Assembly (NCBI GenBank): GCA_013420905.1
Contig: JAAXNY010000008.1
Coordinates: 2,976,001 to 3,040,000 of the forward strand
Origin: Collybia mongolica
Lineage: Eukaryota; Basidiomycota; Agaricomycetes; Agaricales; Clitocybaceae
Direction of reading: 5' to 3'
Length of the DNA: 64,000 nt
Positions 32,389-44,639 of this stretch are shown one piece after another. Position numbers and translations under genes: made by a program. The notes under the pieces were generated by a model, which was given only the letters and a program-made list of their open reading frames with translations, had not been told where the DNA came from and did not search any database. Each line of letters starts with the position of its first letter. The stretch's first letter is position 1.

Positions 32389-34113
32389 CTATTGGTCAGT
32401 CTGTATGAGGAAACGGACCGGGCCTTTTTTACGGTGAGATTGGGCTTTAGCGTGGGGCAGCCAGTCGTCGATTCTCCTTTGCGCCGTTGTGACGGCCTCT
32501 GTCAATTCTCCCAGCTCTTCCTGGGTATAATTGAGAGCTCCACATAATTTGAGTGCATAATTGAAATCTTGTTGTGCACTCTGCCGGTCGAATTCGGCCT
32601 CGGGTGGGAGTAAGGCATGATTTATGTGGTATTCGTAAAATCGGGTCTCTGCGTGGTAGACGATGGCCCAAGGATTCTCGGAAATATCCATCGAGAATTT
32701 GAAGGAATCCGCCGCATCGGAATATCTTTTCATCTTGGGTTTGTCATGGGTAGGTTATAAGGCCAAGTTGTATATCGACTTTTGGACGCACTTTACGCAG
32801 GGTCAGCCCTTTCTCATAATGCATCCTAGCAGAGCGGGAGCGAGACTGGGGACTCAACTGCACAAGATCTTCGAGCTCCGCAAGACTCTGAGTGTAAGGA
32901 CTCTCAAATCTCAAAAATATGACAGAAAGGATAGATATCACCTGTAAATATCCCGTAAGGCTATCAAGATATACCTGGAGGTCTGCATTGCTAGAATTAC
33001 CGGTCAGTTCGGAGTTCAGTCTTTTAACCTTTGCAACACATTGGATGATATGATGTCTGTAGATTCCAACTTCCGTGCCCGGAAAGTTGTCCAGCTCAAT
33101 TGGCGAGTATGTATCCGGGAGATACAGGACATCGATCACATGTTCCAGGACGTCCAAGGACTTCATTGTTCTCGTAATAGTCCTTGGGTGTATGAACCCC
33201 ACGCTGTTGCATTTTGCCTGCATGTGACTCCTGCCGCTCCTGCAAGTATCATGGAATGTGATCAAAGAACACGATCCAAACGTGTTGAGAGCCGCTTTAG
33301 CTTCGACCAAAGTTCCGCCTGACAGACACAGCTCGATACGTCGAATAATCCAGGGAAACGGAAGCCAGCGCGCCACTTCTTCGTCTGCACTCTCCATCCA
33401 GGTGCCCAGTCCTTTCAAAGCTCTACTATAGTTTCCCTTTCCACTTTCGAGCTCGCACCTATTCCAGACCATCATAGCATTCAAAATGACTGAAACCCAG
33501 CGCGGAAGGTCCCGAAGAGGCAGTCTGTTATATATTGTTATTGCAAGTGCGAAATTGAGGTTTTTGTATGCTTCCTCTGGGAGACCTACAAGCATGAATT
33601 GATGAAGCCCAAGATCTCTCCATGCTTCAGCTTTTTGACCGGAAGATAAGAGGGGCTCCTTTGAAACTATTGCACACGTCATGCCCATATTATCATCCGA
33701 GTTCCTTTTTCAATCGGGGTCTATCCGCTCTGTGATAGTGGGAAGGGAAATCCTTCAGCGCACAGTAGTTAATGTTATAGGATGCCAATCTCACCTTTTG
33801 AATCTTTCAGGTTCTGAAGATCGTGCCAGCACTGCTCAAGGTTATTGTGGTGGTCGTCCCAGAGGAATTTTCGAATTTTTTTCTCATAATGTGGCGGTTC
33901 GGGAATTATGCACATATAGCAGAGGCACGAATCAATCAAATCCTGGGGAGTCGGGGGAAATAATGAGGCAAGCGACATGTATGATGTTTGGTGGGTGGGT
34001 GTTGGATAACATGGTAGGACGGCCACACCGTTTCGATATATATGCCTTGAACCACAGAATATCATCGCATCTCCAATTGTTTGAGGGACAAGACACCCAG
34101 AGGACGGTGCCAC
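32389..34113 (-). CDS. Hypothetical alpha-helical protein, multi-exon
   Basis: Minus-strand frames at 34113-33775, 33688-32946 and 32733-32389 appear to belong to one gene. A GTGATA...ACTCAG intron (about 32888-32946) joins SLTGYLQ to SLAELEDLVQLSPQSRSRS, and a further short intron joins to KRYSDAADSFKFSMDISENPW. Segments such as EAWRDLGLHQFMLVGLPEEAYKNL and AEFDRQSAQQDFNYALKLCG look like helical-repeat (TPR-like) sequence, but no canonical TPR consensus is clear. I do not recognise the family. The upstream frame (34113-33775) is less certain as part of the gene. It lies in the same GC-rich island as the F-box and DNAJC7-like genes. Confidence 0.5.
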
Positions 34114-34139
34114 ACATCAGAATGATGAATTTCTAGCAC

Positions 34140-35657
34140 CTGCGTTGTAAGAGTGTTTGTTGGTGGGTTCTTTCACCTGCCCATGCGCTTGCTAAACATC
34201 ACGCTGTATGCTGTGTTATAGGCTTCTTCTTTGGTGGGAACGAGACACGAGATGCCGTTTATTTTCGTGAGAATAACGTTATCATAACAAGGGGCTTGGA
34301 AGCGTTTGAGGTGGCCACTGGAGCACGCCGAGAATGCCGCGAAACGTAATGGAGGTGCCGAAGTTTAGAGTATGCAAAATTTGTGTGGCGTGCTGAAACC
34401 CCCTCGGACTGAGCATGTATTACATGACAGTGCTTATACCAGCCTTGCCCGAAATCCCATCCCTTGGTCTCGCCACACCGCCAATTTGATTCTGCGTATC
34501 GTTGAAGCTATTCTTATGCCAGATGTTGACTCGACGCCCATCCTGGATCCGGTTCGCCCATGTACAAGATCCTGCAAGCGTAAACTATACTGTTCGGTGG
34601 CTTGGGCACCAGGCTACCTAATTCAAGAAATCAACGTCCTAGAATATAGCCAATGGAAGCAATCAACATACTAAAATTTGTACATCACTAAACCGAGCCC
34701 ACAGGTCCTGGAAATGGTGGTAGGCCGAGATGGAGAATATTAGCTCATTGGCTAACAGCGACGGCATACTTTCGATATTCTCCTATCCACGGATCATAAA
34801 TCAGGACGATTATCGATTTTAGATGTACCTATAATTCCCAGGTGTACTATATGTGCAATAGAGGACTGGTTGTGGGATTTTATCGAGCCGCTGGAAGCTG
34901 GAAGAAAAAAATGAGAAAGGGCCAGGCAAGGATAGACTACTAACCTACCTACAAACCGAAACACGTGCGGAAATCCTATGAACCCTCCAAGCTTCACATT
35001 GCTTCTCGAAATCCACTTCCACCTGAACGATTTTCCGTCCCAACCTTGGTCGCGCATCGAGCGTCGCGTCATACACTTGGGTGCGAGTCATCATTAATGC
35101 TATTATTAGTCAGAATTCAAGCCGAGTTGGCTAAAGTAATGATATTCACCTCGGTCAAACAATTAGGAACTTGCGACTTTTTCTCCTGTGTGCACTCCTG
35201 CAGTTTTTTAGCGAAATATCTATATCGTTTGGACATCTCCAGGCTGAGATGGTGATAGCTTGGTTTGTGAGAATGTATAAGGAATCAGCCATGAACCTTT
35301 TTATTATTCAGTACCCTTTGATTGGACATTATCAAGGGTACTAATCCAAGGAGTGTCACTCTTTGGCTGCTGATCGTGTGTGCACGTGACCCAAAAATGT
35401 ACCAGCCCGTTTAAATTTTAGGAAAGGCTATTTGATATTGTGTTGAAATACCCAGTGGACCCATAGATATATACGAAAGCAATGATCGACAAGATTGCAA
35501 CCCAATCTCGGTGTGAATATGCCGTTTATACAAAAACAGGGTGGGCTAGATGGAAGCATGTAGCAAGGAGCAAGGTACACATATGGACACAGCGAAGAAA
35601 AGCAGAACAACAACACGATAATTGCATACCGTCCCGCTCGGGCCATGAACATCCCCA
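34140..35657. other. Intergenic, nothing recognised
   Basis: About 1.5 kb between two minus-strand genes. It should contain the promoter of the hypothetical gene and the 3' end of the DNAJC7-like gene; no further feature is supported. Confidence 0.4.
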
Positions 35658-37668
35658 TTAGAAGGAGAATTCATAGGAATGTCCGCCGTGTGAGCGGCTT
35701 CCTCCGCCACCACTACCACCGAACCCACCTCCGAACCCGCCGTTGAACTGCGCAAAGAGCGAGGCGAGATCCGCCTGCGACATCCCGCCCATACCGCCCA
35801 TACCGCCCATGCCCGATGACCCGTTCATCCCGTCCTCGTCTTCGCCCATGTCGTACCGCTGGCGCCGCTGTGGGTCCGACAGTACAGCATTCGCCTCGAC
35901 GACCAGCTTAAACTTTTCCTCGTCACCACCCTGAAGGAGGTTGTATTTCAAATTTGCATCAAACAAAGGAGGTGACCACATACCTTATCTGGGTGGTGCT
36001 TCAGGCTCTCCCGTCTATACCCTTTCTTGATGTCCGCTTCGCTGCAGTCCCGGGGCACACCGAGGATCTTGTAATAATCCTTCGTCTTGCTCCGTTTCAA
36101 CGCGGCTTCGGCCTTTTTCAATTCGGCCTTCAGCGCCCGGACGTCTGCGTCGTTGCCTTCTAATCCAGCCTGTTGAATCGCCTCGTTAAAGTCGGCGATA
36201 GCAGCATCGAACTTCTCGAGGTGGATGTTGATGCGCGCACGCGTACGGAGGGCTTTAAATGAGGTCGGGGCGATGGCCAGGGAGGCATCGGTATCCATGA
36301 GAGCTTCCTCGTGCTTGTTCAACTATGGGGGGGATAAGATACCAGACAGAGATCGGCTGTTGTTTAGTGCACGTACCTTGAGTAAAGTGGTCGCACGATT
36401 TGATAGCAATGTAGCACGGATCTGGCCCCCTCCACCCTCTTCCTCCGCTGTCCCGATTCGCTAGTTTATAAAGTTTAGGGAAAGTGTGCATAAATCGACG
36501 ATGAGGCACTCACGTCTAGTGCCTCAGTGTACCTTTCAATAGCTTCTTCTAGTTTCCCCGTTTTAAAGGAGACGTTACCCTCCTCTTTTAGCCTTTCCAC
36601 GTCTTTCACGCGTGTCCGCAGTTTCCGAGCATTTTCATGACTTGGGTCGAGCCGGAGTGCAGATGCCACATGCTGAAGCGCTTGTGGTAGCTTCCCGCTC
36701 AGGAAAAGGACGAGTCCACGTATCGCGAGGATATCTGGTGAATTCGAGTTAAGCCGGAGAGCATCACTACGCAGACCCACTTGTATGAGATCGTGACGAA
36801 ATGAAAAGGGGCAAGAGAAATCTTACTTGGCAGCAACGTTAGCCGCATCCCAGCTCCCCCTGCACAATTCTAGTTCGATCCTCCACGTCCTCCACTCCGT
36901 CGGGACCTCCGTCCCCTCCCCTTCAATCGACTGCATACATTTGTCCAATGCTAACCTCGCCAGTCCCCAATCCTTGCGTTTCCGCGCGGCGTCTAAATTC
37001 CGCACGTGTCCCTCCAGCAGCTGCACCTTATCGCGCAGCTGAATCGCCGCCGTGTTCTTGGGCTCTAGCGATAGCACCGCACGGATGGTCGAAAGGGCTG
37101 CGGCTGACGTACCCAGTGCTAGCTGGCAGCGACCCAGCCTGAGCAGCGTCTTCGCAGACGGTGCGGCTGATTGCAGCGTTGCAGCCATTTGGCAATCCTC
37201 CAGCGCAGGCCGGAATCGCTTCAGCGCCATGTATGATGCAGCACGGTTCGTCAGGTACGCCGGTTCAGTCGGTCGAAGTGCTGTAGTCGATTGATCAGCG
37301 CCCACATGGCGAGGCCTGGGGTGTAGTAGATACGTACCGATAGCTTGTGTGTATAGGTCCACCGCCTCACCATACCTCCCCGCTTTAAAAGATATGTTCC
37401 CTTCCTCTTTAAGCTTTTCTGCATATGTGGTCGGGTCCTCAGTATCTGGTGAAGGTGACGTTGAATTGGCCTGAGCTGGACTGGGTGATACTGGTGGAGG
37501 TGAACTCGAGCCAGCACCCGATCCAGTTGCCTCCTGTGCTTGACTATACATTTTTTAGCCACGAAATACTCACCCTGCATGAATTCATGGAAAAACGTAC
37601 TGTTCTGCCGCACCGTTAGGTAACATAATATCCGACTGCTTTTTCTTGGACTTGGTTTTTTTGGCCAT
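35658..37668 (-). CDS. DNAJC7: TPR and J-domain co-chaperone (DNAJC7/Tpr2-type)
   Basis: Exons on the minus strand: 37668-37601, 37543-37338, 37280-36827, 36766-36514, 36460-36377, 36322-35984, 35930-35658; together 559 codons without internal stop. A Lys-rich N-terminus ([10 protein letters not shown]) is followed by TPR blocks starting [40 protein letters not shown] and later [15 protein letters not shown]. The J domain begins [20 protein letters not shown] (about residue 436) with the HPD triad at about 465-467, then a Gly/Met-rich and Gly/Ser-rich tail. This order is that of DNAJC7 (Tpr2), which transfers clients between Hsp70 and Hsp90 in the cytosol; the TPRs bind chaperone C-termini and the HPD stimulates Hsp70 ATPase. 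An alternative start at 37551 is in frame, but the 68-base first exon with a 57-base intron fits better. That exon lies in the inverted duplication. Confidence 0.92.
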
Positions 37669-38629
37669 TTTTTATGCGCGTGAGTTGGGAGGACCTGGGT
37701 ATTGCCTAGAGCCGGTGTTGTTAGCCTTGTGAGAGGAAAGGATAAAGCCAAGATTAGTGCGCCTTGCGGTTCTCTATAAGAAATCTACGAAAGATCGAGG
37801 AGATTCGGACGAGATTTCTTCAGTAATTTCAATTCATACCTGAAAACAGATATTTGGCACAAAATCACTCGATTTGGCACGGATTCGGTTCAAACTCTTC
37901 TTCGTCTCGTCAACCAACCTTGCAAGCTCGAGATGTCCCCTATTGAACAAAAAAGTAATCTATAACAGGGGGGAAGAGCTATTATGACAAGGCCTTAGTG
38001 ATTAGGACGGACGCCAATGTTTTCAATACCAACACCCACGTTGGCCAACTTGGCCCGAGTTTCACCTGTGATGGTCCATGTGTCGCTCGACTCCCCTGCC
38101 TTTGGTTTTATTCGACAACGTTAGAGTCGTGGTGACGGGGACTAGGGTGCGGGACAGCATTCACGCATAAGACGAAAAAAATGGGCCATGAAAGCTGAGT
38201 TCTGGCAGAATCCATGCACCTTCTAGATGGTGTGAGTTAATATCTTGAACATACTTTTACTCTTCTCATTGACCACCTTTCTCAATCGTGTAGATCATGG
38301 GCCTTCGGTGGCCGGTGGGCATCAATTGATAATATTGATTCAACCTTCATAATCACGACATTCCGTCGCTTTGAAGGACATCACGGAGGCCTTGAGCGTG
38401 GCACAACCACTGGTCGCCTCATTGCGTCTATCACGATCAGTAGTGGCGTAATTTGTTGCTAATCAGAGAGACTTCCGATATAAGCCCACTCGAAAGGCCT
38501 TGCCACCTCCGAACACCTGGTCTGCTCCGCTTTAACCATCCTCCTCATAATACAAATCTCCACCCTCTTCGTCTCTGCCACCCCCACCGCTGCTCCCGTC
38601 GCCCTCGCTAATTACGCTCTTTACACCAA

Positions 38630-38993
38630 ATGAACACACGCAGCCTTATCACGGAAGACGTGGCCCAGATTCGCGCACGCCACATCACAGATGTATTACG
38701 CGACGTCCTTGACCGGCGCTGGCTGGTAAAAACGAAGTACGTTGGTCCGTTTATGTGTCTTCTCCCAGGTTGCTGACACCCCCTCCTCACCCAGGGAGTC
38801 ACCAAAACCTGTGGACAACACCGTCCACCCGGAAGGGTACGGCCTTGTGCGTGCTAAGCCGCTTAGCGGGGAGGGTGATGTAGGACACCCAGAGGGACAT
38901 GATCTCGTACGAGCTAAACCACTTGGGGATGGTGTTGACTCTGGACATCCGGAGGGCCATAAGCTAGTTCGGGTGAAACCCATCAAGCCCTAG
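38630..38993 (+). CDS. Small two-exon gene with 20-residue tandem repeats, copy 1
   Basis: Exons 38630-38725 and 38769-38993, with a 43-base GT-AG intron in phase 0, give 106 residues. The N-terminal exon is MNTRSLITEDVAQIRARHIT then a charged helical stretch ending DRRWL. The second exon is VADTPSSPRESPKPVDNTV followed by repeats of pattern HPEGxxLVRAKPLxGxxDxG, three copies, the last truncated (HPEGHKLVRVKPIKP). I recognise no family. No signal peptide is evident, and there are no dibasic sites between units, so processed peptides are unlikely. A CT-rich upstream region could be the promoter; the divergent neighbour is the DNAJC7-like gene, whose ATG is about 960 bases away. An identical frame exists in the other arm, so both copies remain open. 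Confidence 0.6.
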
Positions 38994-39895
38994 TCGAAAT
39001 GTAAACCCATTGAAAACGCGAGTTTTTATTAAAATATCAAAACTTGATTGACCGCTTAAAAACTGAGACGTTATAACTCCTGAATGCAGCTTCAAGATCG
39101 AGAAATACTAAACAAGGTTCCCCGCCGAACAAACTACCGAAGCTCAAACGGATAATTCAGTGGTAAGTCGACAACCTTGTTATACATTGTGTGCCCGAAC
39201 TGAAATGACCGCAGAGATAATACAAGACTCCAAGGACCATGACGATTGCGTGAAACCAACCATGATTAATTCATATCCGGCTGACGTTCCAGTGTCCAGC
39301 CACGCCACATGGATCGAGGCGAATTCCATTTTTTTTACATAAGTACGGATCATTAACCATTAAATGCTTTCCGCGAGGCAACGAAACAACAACGTTTCAC
39401 AACTACTGCGCGAGCCTCCTGATACTCAGCATATATCGTCCCCGAAGCATAACACTAGCTATCTTTCCACGTTTTCGCAATCGGTTAATCTTGCCTCAAG
39501 ACCCTAAACTTATGCTAGGACTCCCCCATTCCCTGCGTTGAAATTCCGCCGCCCCGATACACCTTCAGTTCCCCAAAATCCCCACCAATATTGTCCCCGA
39601 AGCATAACACTAGCTATCTTTCCATCTTTTCGCAATCGGTCAATCTTGCCTCAAGACTCTTAACTTATGCGAGGACTCCCCCATTCCATGACGCACATCT
39701 TTAGTTCCCCAAGATCCCCACCAAAAAACTAAAGGAAATGCTCATAAAGTCACCCGAACACCGCACAATAAGGTCGCCTCCGAAATTTCACAAGATTCCC
39801 ATCCTCCAGTTAGCGGTGGATAGACCGATATCACGCCTTTCTCGAGGGCGTACTTACTCCCTCTTGGAAACAAAACCGTAACGAATTCCAGTGGC

Positions 39896-40351
39896 GTGAT
39901 CTATTTGCTCGGCGATTGTCTTCATCGGACGACCGTCCTCCCTGTGGTTATGTTTCTCGCACAATTGCTGGCAGAGAATTCGCCAACACTAGGCGATACC
40001 CATTTATCGGCGAATTCGATCGGTATAGTTTGCTGTGCGCTCGCCCCTCACAGCTCTTGCAGTCTCCCAGATTTGCCAATGCCCATGTCACTGTTTGCAA
40101 TACTTGATCATGAAAGGATGGCCCTACCTGGGTTACCCAGGCCGTTCGTTCTGGCTTTATTCCCTCGCTACTGGGGTGTGCCCGCTTCAATTCCAACGGT
40201 GTTGATAAGCATGCGGTCGATGAATTTCATATCTTTGTTTGGGAAAAGACTGGTACTCAAGGCGGAGTTCGACGAAGACGGAAAATATTTATTGACTTGC
40301 CGTTCTGACGAAGTGCGTGTTTTCTACCGAACGTGGTTGTGGCAAATCTAA
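39896..40351 (+). other. Unassigned open frame in left arm
   Basis: Open to a stop at 40349-40351 and rich in Leu, Pro and Ser. In the right arm the matching frame (47453-47971, minus) begins with an ATG that is ACG here, so the left copy would lack that start. No domain recognised; may not be coding. Confidence 0.25.
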
Positions 40352-40775
40352 ATGTCGCCTATCCCCAACCACCACGTTCAGCTCCAGCCCAGCTCGCCGT
40401 TAAATCGGGAGCCGTTTTATATCGACACACTTGAAGGAAGAAGGAATCGGTCACTTTAGAACAGCTGGTTTGCTCCCCTACAGATAGCCCCTCCTCAAAT
40501 GTATTTTTCCACCCTCTTATCTTGTTATAATACGAAGTTTCCTTGCTGAATATTATCATAGAGAGACGAGTACAAGGTTGTGTGTTCCCATGACATGACT
40601 CAAAATTTGAATTAGCTTCCGGCCAGCTCGGCCCCTCCATGAAAAACAATAAGTCATGTTTAGTCAGTGGTCAGATCTGAACACCTCTATAGAGTGCAGC
40701 AGGACGTAGTGCAACGCGGATGACAACTGAAAATAGGTTTATATCCATTCGGATTGACACGGAAGAGCTCGGATC

Positions 40776-41339
40776 TCATCTGAAAAACGGACATTTTCTG
40801 ACAAAGACTGAGGTAGTCTGAGCACTAACACTCGGATCAGCTCTGCGCCGGTTTTTACTGGGCTTGAAGCCTTGAAGAGTCGCGTGAGCGTTTGTCCAAT
40901 GTTTTCTGTGCGGATAAAACTCGGCGCAAAGAAACAAAAGTAGGATGGCAGGTTGACAAAATTCTTTGTCGAGCGTCAGATTGTAGGTTCCGCGATAAGT
41001 GACTCTCTCAGGTCGAGATGCCATCGTAATAACCCCGTCGAGCCATGTAACGCGATTTGTCAAAGAGCACATCCACGTATATCAACTCCGAAAACAAACC
41101 CCGCGTATCGACCAGCCACCAACCCAATCTTCCACCGAAAAACTTGAACTCTTACTTTTTTTTAAACTGCACCGAACCGGCTTGTATCTAACCCCGCCCT
41201 TTATCGTCCCATCGGATAGTTGATAGCTGATGAGGGAAGAATTGTCAGAGACCAATGAAACAGGGCGTCTGAGTCGTCTGGACCTGCAGCTTAGGAGCTC
41301 AACACCATTCCGAAGAAACAAATCGGCTATACAACCCAT
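40776..41339 (-). other. Two unassigned adjacent open frames in left arm
   Basis: Frames 41339-41082 (MGCIADLFLRNGVELLSC start) and 41072-40776 (MCSLTNRVTWLDGVITMA start) lie in tandem and are duplicated in the right arm at 46465-46722 and 46732-47028. I recognise nothing in them. They could be exons of one gene or chance frames. Confidence 0.25.
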
Positions 41340-41455
41340 AGGGTGTGAACTGCAGACGAGTATCGGCGACGTCTGTTACGTGAATATCTGGTCCGAAGTT
41401 TGGAATTCTGCTAATTTCGGGCAGTCCAACAAGGCTCGCACTTCCAACGAAATAC

Positions 41456-43020
41456 GGTGACGTCTGTTACGTGAATATCTGGTCTCCGACATTAATCTCT
41501 TCCCCGATTTCTCCTTGATTGGTTGGCATTCTCATCCTCGTGCGACTTTGGGAACGGAGGTTGACGGGCCGAATGCGAGAATTGCGGCCGAAGCGTTGAC
41601 CTTGCAAGTCGTAGAAATATTGCTGCTCACGAGGACGGTGACGGGGCTTGTGGACGGGCAGTCCCCTGTTTTCCCCACAAGTAGATAGCGAAAGAGAATC
41701 AGTCTTAGGCTAGCGGCTAGCATCAATAATCAGCGCCAGGTATCCGTATGTATTTGGAGATATGGGCAATTGTGTAAGGGGGGAAGGGGGGGAGGTCTGG
41801 TGGAAGCCATTTATGAGGCCCAGAAAGGAAGGCGTGAAGCTTTGACAGACCCTTTGCACTAAACCAGAGTACCGTCAGTTCATAATTTTTCTTCCATAGA
41901 CTATTCGAGCCTTGATTGGGTGTCCCAGACCGCATTCAATCGTCCGATGATTACACAATAGCCACAGAGATCAGGATGAGAAAATTTTCTACAGCACTCA
42001 GCCACAATTCTTAAACGTCCAGTTCCAACACTCTTCCTCTCCTGTGCTGGGCCGTTATCATGACCCCAAACTCCCAACGAATACCTGCCAACCGAACGCC
42101 ATGGGATTGGGAACGTGACCTTCGGTCAGAAAATTGATTGGTACATAGCCCTTTATCATAAAGGCCTTAAACTCGTCGTGCTCATCCAAGATCCCAAGGT
42201 CCAAAGTATGGCGTCGGCGTCGCCTATGGCCTCAGAAGTGCACGAGCGAGAAGCCTCTATACCTCGAAATCCACGTTAAATAAAATTTCCTCACCGAAGC
42301 CAGTGGCAGGCCTTCAACTCGCCGACAATAACTACTTCTCTGCCCCTCTTTGTAGCCTAACAATCATTGTCTTTCGCTAACTCAAAGCGACGATGCGGTC
42401 AAATCACGATCAGCTCTGATTCCGCCGAGGCCTTTCAACTCATAGACGCCGGTACAAAGGCATCCCGCATGGGTGGCCTCTCATCTGGGCGTCCAGAACT
42501 GCATATCCTGGAAAATTGCCCCGCAGTCATAAAGACAAAGCGAATATACTACGATATACCTCCAGTGCGCCCAGGCGGCCTAGAGATTCAGAAAGGTGAC
42601 GAGTGCGCAGCTACTTGGAAGGGCGTTGGGAAATTAAGGGAGATTGAGCAAGGCCGTCGCGGGTAGCTAGGGGCTTTGCATTGTGACAATGGGCTGTGAC
42701 AGTTAGAATCGTAGGACAATGGTATAATTTGTGTAATCCATGAGCCTTCAGATCCACGTTCTCTGAATGTTCATGTTTTACAAAAGGGACGGGAAATACT
42801 ATGAGGTAGCGTTATTCTAAAGACCTGCCGCTACCAGGAGGTACATCCAGGAATTATGGACCTTCAACTTCCATCTCCGTCTCGACGTTCCCTGAAGAAA
42901 GGCCCCAAAACCTGACAAACGAGGTGATGAATGTCCATCCGATAAACCAACGTTGTAAAAGATTGGGGATCCACGCGTGGCCATTATGAACAATGGCTGG
43001 CACCTCAACGAAACCATCAT
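41456..43020. other. Inverted-duplication spacer, left part
   Basis: Unique sequence between the arms. At 41456-41484 a segment (GTGACGTCTGTTACGTGAAT) repeats one from 41367 just inside the arm. A plus-strand frame at 42367-42666 is unassigned. No other feature supported. Confidence 0.4.
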
Positions 43021-44385
43021 GTGGGAGTAATAAAATTCCCTCTACAGCTCTATAGGAGGCCCCCAACTTCTGACACTCCCCCAGCCTCAAAAAGGAAGAA
43101 GGTTGCTTATCCAGCCAAACAGGATACGAAGATGAGAGGCCCTCAAGGTTCAAATGTGTCTTCCGGTGGCCAATGCAATCACCGGATCCCCGACCTCAAT
43201 GAGGTTCGCCCAGAAATTGCGGAATACATAGCGCGAATGCATCTCTTGATGTGTCCTGGACCATCATCCCAGTACGTTGCTGTCGTGTTTGACTTTGTTT
43301 GTGATGTTGACGTTCGGGCCATAGCCAAGGATACCATCAAGCGGTGCAACAGCTCGCGGCGAGTGGCACTGGTGGCACAAGTGTACCAATCGTCGCCCAA
43401 CCATCCCAGCCATCGCAAACTGCTATAGCATCGGCTCCTCAGACCAGAAGGAAGTACGAAACAGATGCGATGGAACGAAAAGCGGCGCTTGAGGCCGATA
43501 TGTGGACAGCACGTGTCGCTGAGACCAGCGTCGTGTGCAAAGGGTGTAGAAAGACGATAACGCTGGACAAATGTAATCTGTATTATCCCGGTCTTTGGAT
43601 TAAACATCGCGATAAGTGCAAGGGGATCATGGGATTGCAAAGCATGTTGGATTTCCCCAATGTAAGCCACCAATTAGTCGAACACTATACAGGACACTGA
43701 TGAACTATCGCCCCAGGAACCGAACAAGAAACCAGCTAGTAGATCCGTGGACCGGATCATGGGGATGGGCGACGCCACATCAGTCGGGCGCGAGATATCC
43801 AGCGCCACAGTGGAGGGCGGGACCAGAAGAATGTCGCATGATCGCGCCTTCTCTCCTTATGTCCAGTCCTCCACCAGGTCGTGGTCCTCGAGCAGTGATT
43901 CGTCGGTAGCCGGGCCTTCTGCATATAGAAACCAATATGAGGACACTTATTCGTTGCATGAGGAGTCTGCCACTCCGCCACCAGAGCAGCATGAGTTCGC
44001 CTACAGCACAAGGCCAGTGACGAGATCCTCGCCCCCTAGAGCGTCATTTGAAGACCCTGGGCCCACGCGCTACAATCGCGATGACGAGCCTTCCATCTCG
44101 AGTGGGAGTTCCACGCCCCGTTCGCAAGAGAGTCATGAAGAGAGTCATATTGGGAGCGACCAGTATTGGTCTGAAGCGCCGTTCGATGGAGGTAAGCCCT
44201 TTTTGCTGTCGTTGTTGCTAGGATTGACCGGGTACATCTGAACAGGTTTGGGGGATTTGAGGACAGGGATATATCGCTGTTCCACTCGCTCGGAGCTGAT
44301 CCACAAGTTCCCAAAGATGCAGGAGCGTGGTTACAAGTACGATGACTCCAACCCTGATGAGGAAATGTCGCCGGCATCGCCCTGA
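43021..44385 (+). CDS. C2HC-motif protein, paralog of the gene at the window's left edge
   Basis: The reliable part runs from about 43344 (QQLAASGTGGTS) through a block with CKGCRKTITLD, YYPGLW, KHRDKC, then LQSMLDFPN at 43661. A plausible but very short intron (43662-43692, 31 bases) leads to DTDELSPQEPNKKPASR and a long Ser/Pro/Glu-rich stretch (RSWSSSSDSSVAGPSAYR). A second GT-AG intron (about 44192-44245) leads to GLGDLRTGIYRCSTRSELIH and a stop at 44383-44385. The 5' part (43021-43343) is open but unassigned. The C-x2-C...W...KH-x3-C block is shared with the gene at 1-551, which supports coding. The 31-base intron is below the usual minimum, so a frameshift there is possible. Function unknown. 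Confidence 0.5.
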
Positions 44386-44465
44386 TTGCCCATTGAAAAT
44401 GCAACATCTCCAGGTCATGTTAAGTGATGATACGGTATCACGGATTGGATCTGACCTAGGCTTTT

Positions 44466-44637
44466 CAATTTAACCACATCTTTGACAGCATGTACACCAT
44501 TGTTTCGGAATGTTATCGAGGATTTTTTAATCCATTTTGTGATGATGCGGACAATTTAACTACATCTTTGACAGCATGTACACCATTGTTTCGGAATGTT
44601 ATTCGAGGATTTTTTAATCCGTTTTGTGATGATGCGG
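44466..44637. repeat. 86-base tandem duplication
   Basis: Two adjacent units (44466-44551 and 44552-44637) beginning CAATTTAAC and containing GACAGCATGTACACCATTG. They differ by a few substitutions and a one-base gap compensation. Confidence 0.9.
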
Positions 44638-44639
44638 AG

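Larger units (their letters stand above)
37570..41455 (+). repeat. Left arm of a large inverted duplication
   Basis: The arm is the reverse complement of 46349-50773 (less a 539-base insertion there). Between 37588 and 41455 every position x pairs with 87804 minus x, so there is no net length change over 3868 bases, and only scattered substitutions were seen. The outer limit falls in intron 1 of the DNAJC7-like gene beside a 12-base palindrome CATGAATTCATG; the inner limit is at CGAAATAC. It is a segmental inverted duplication rather than a transposon end. Confidence 0.93.
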
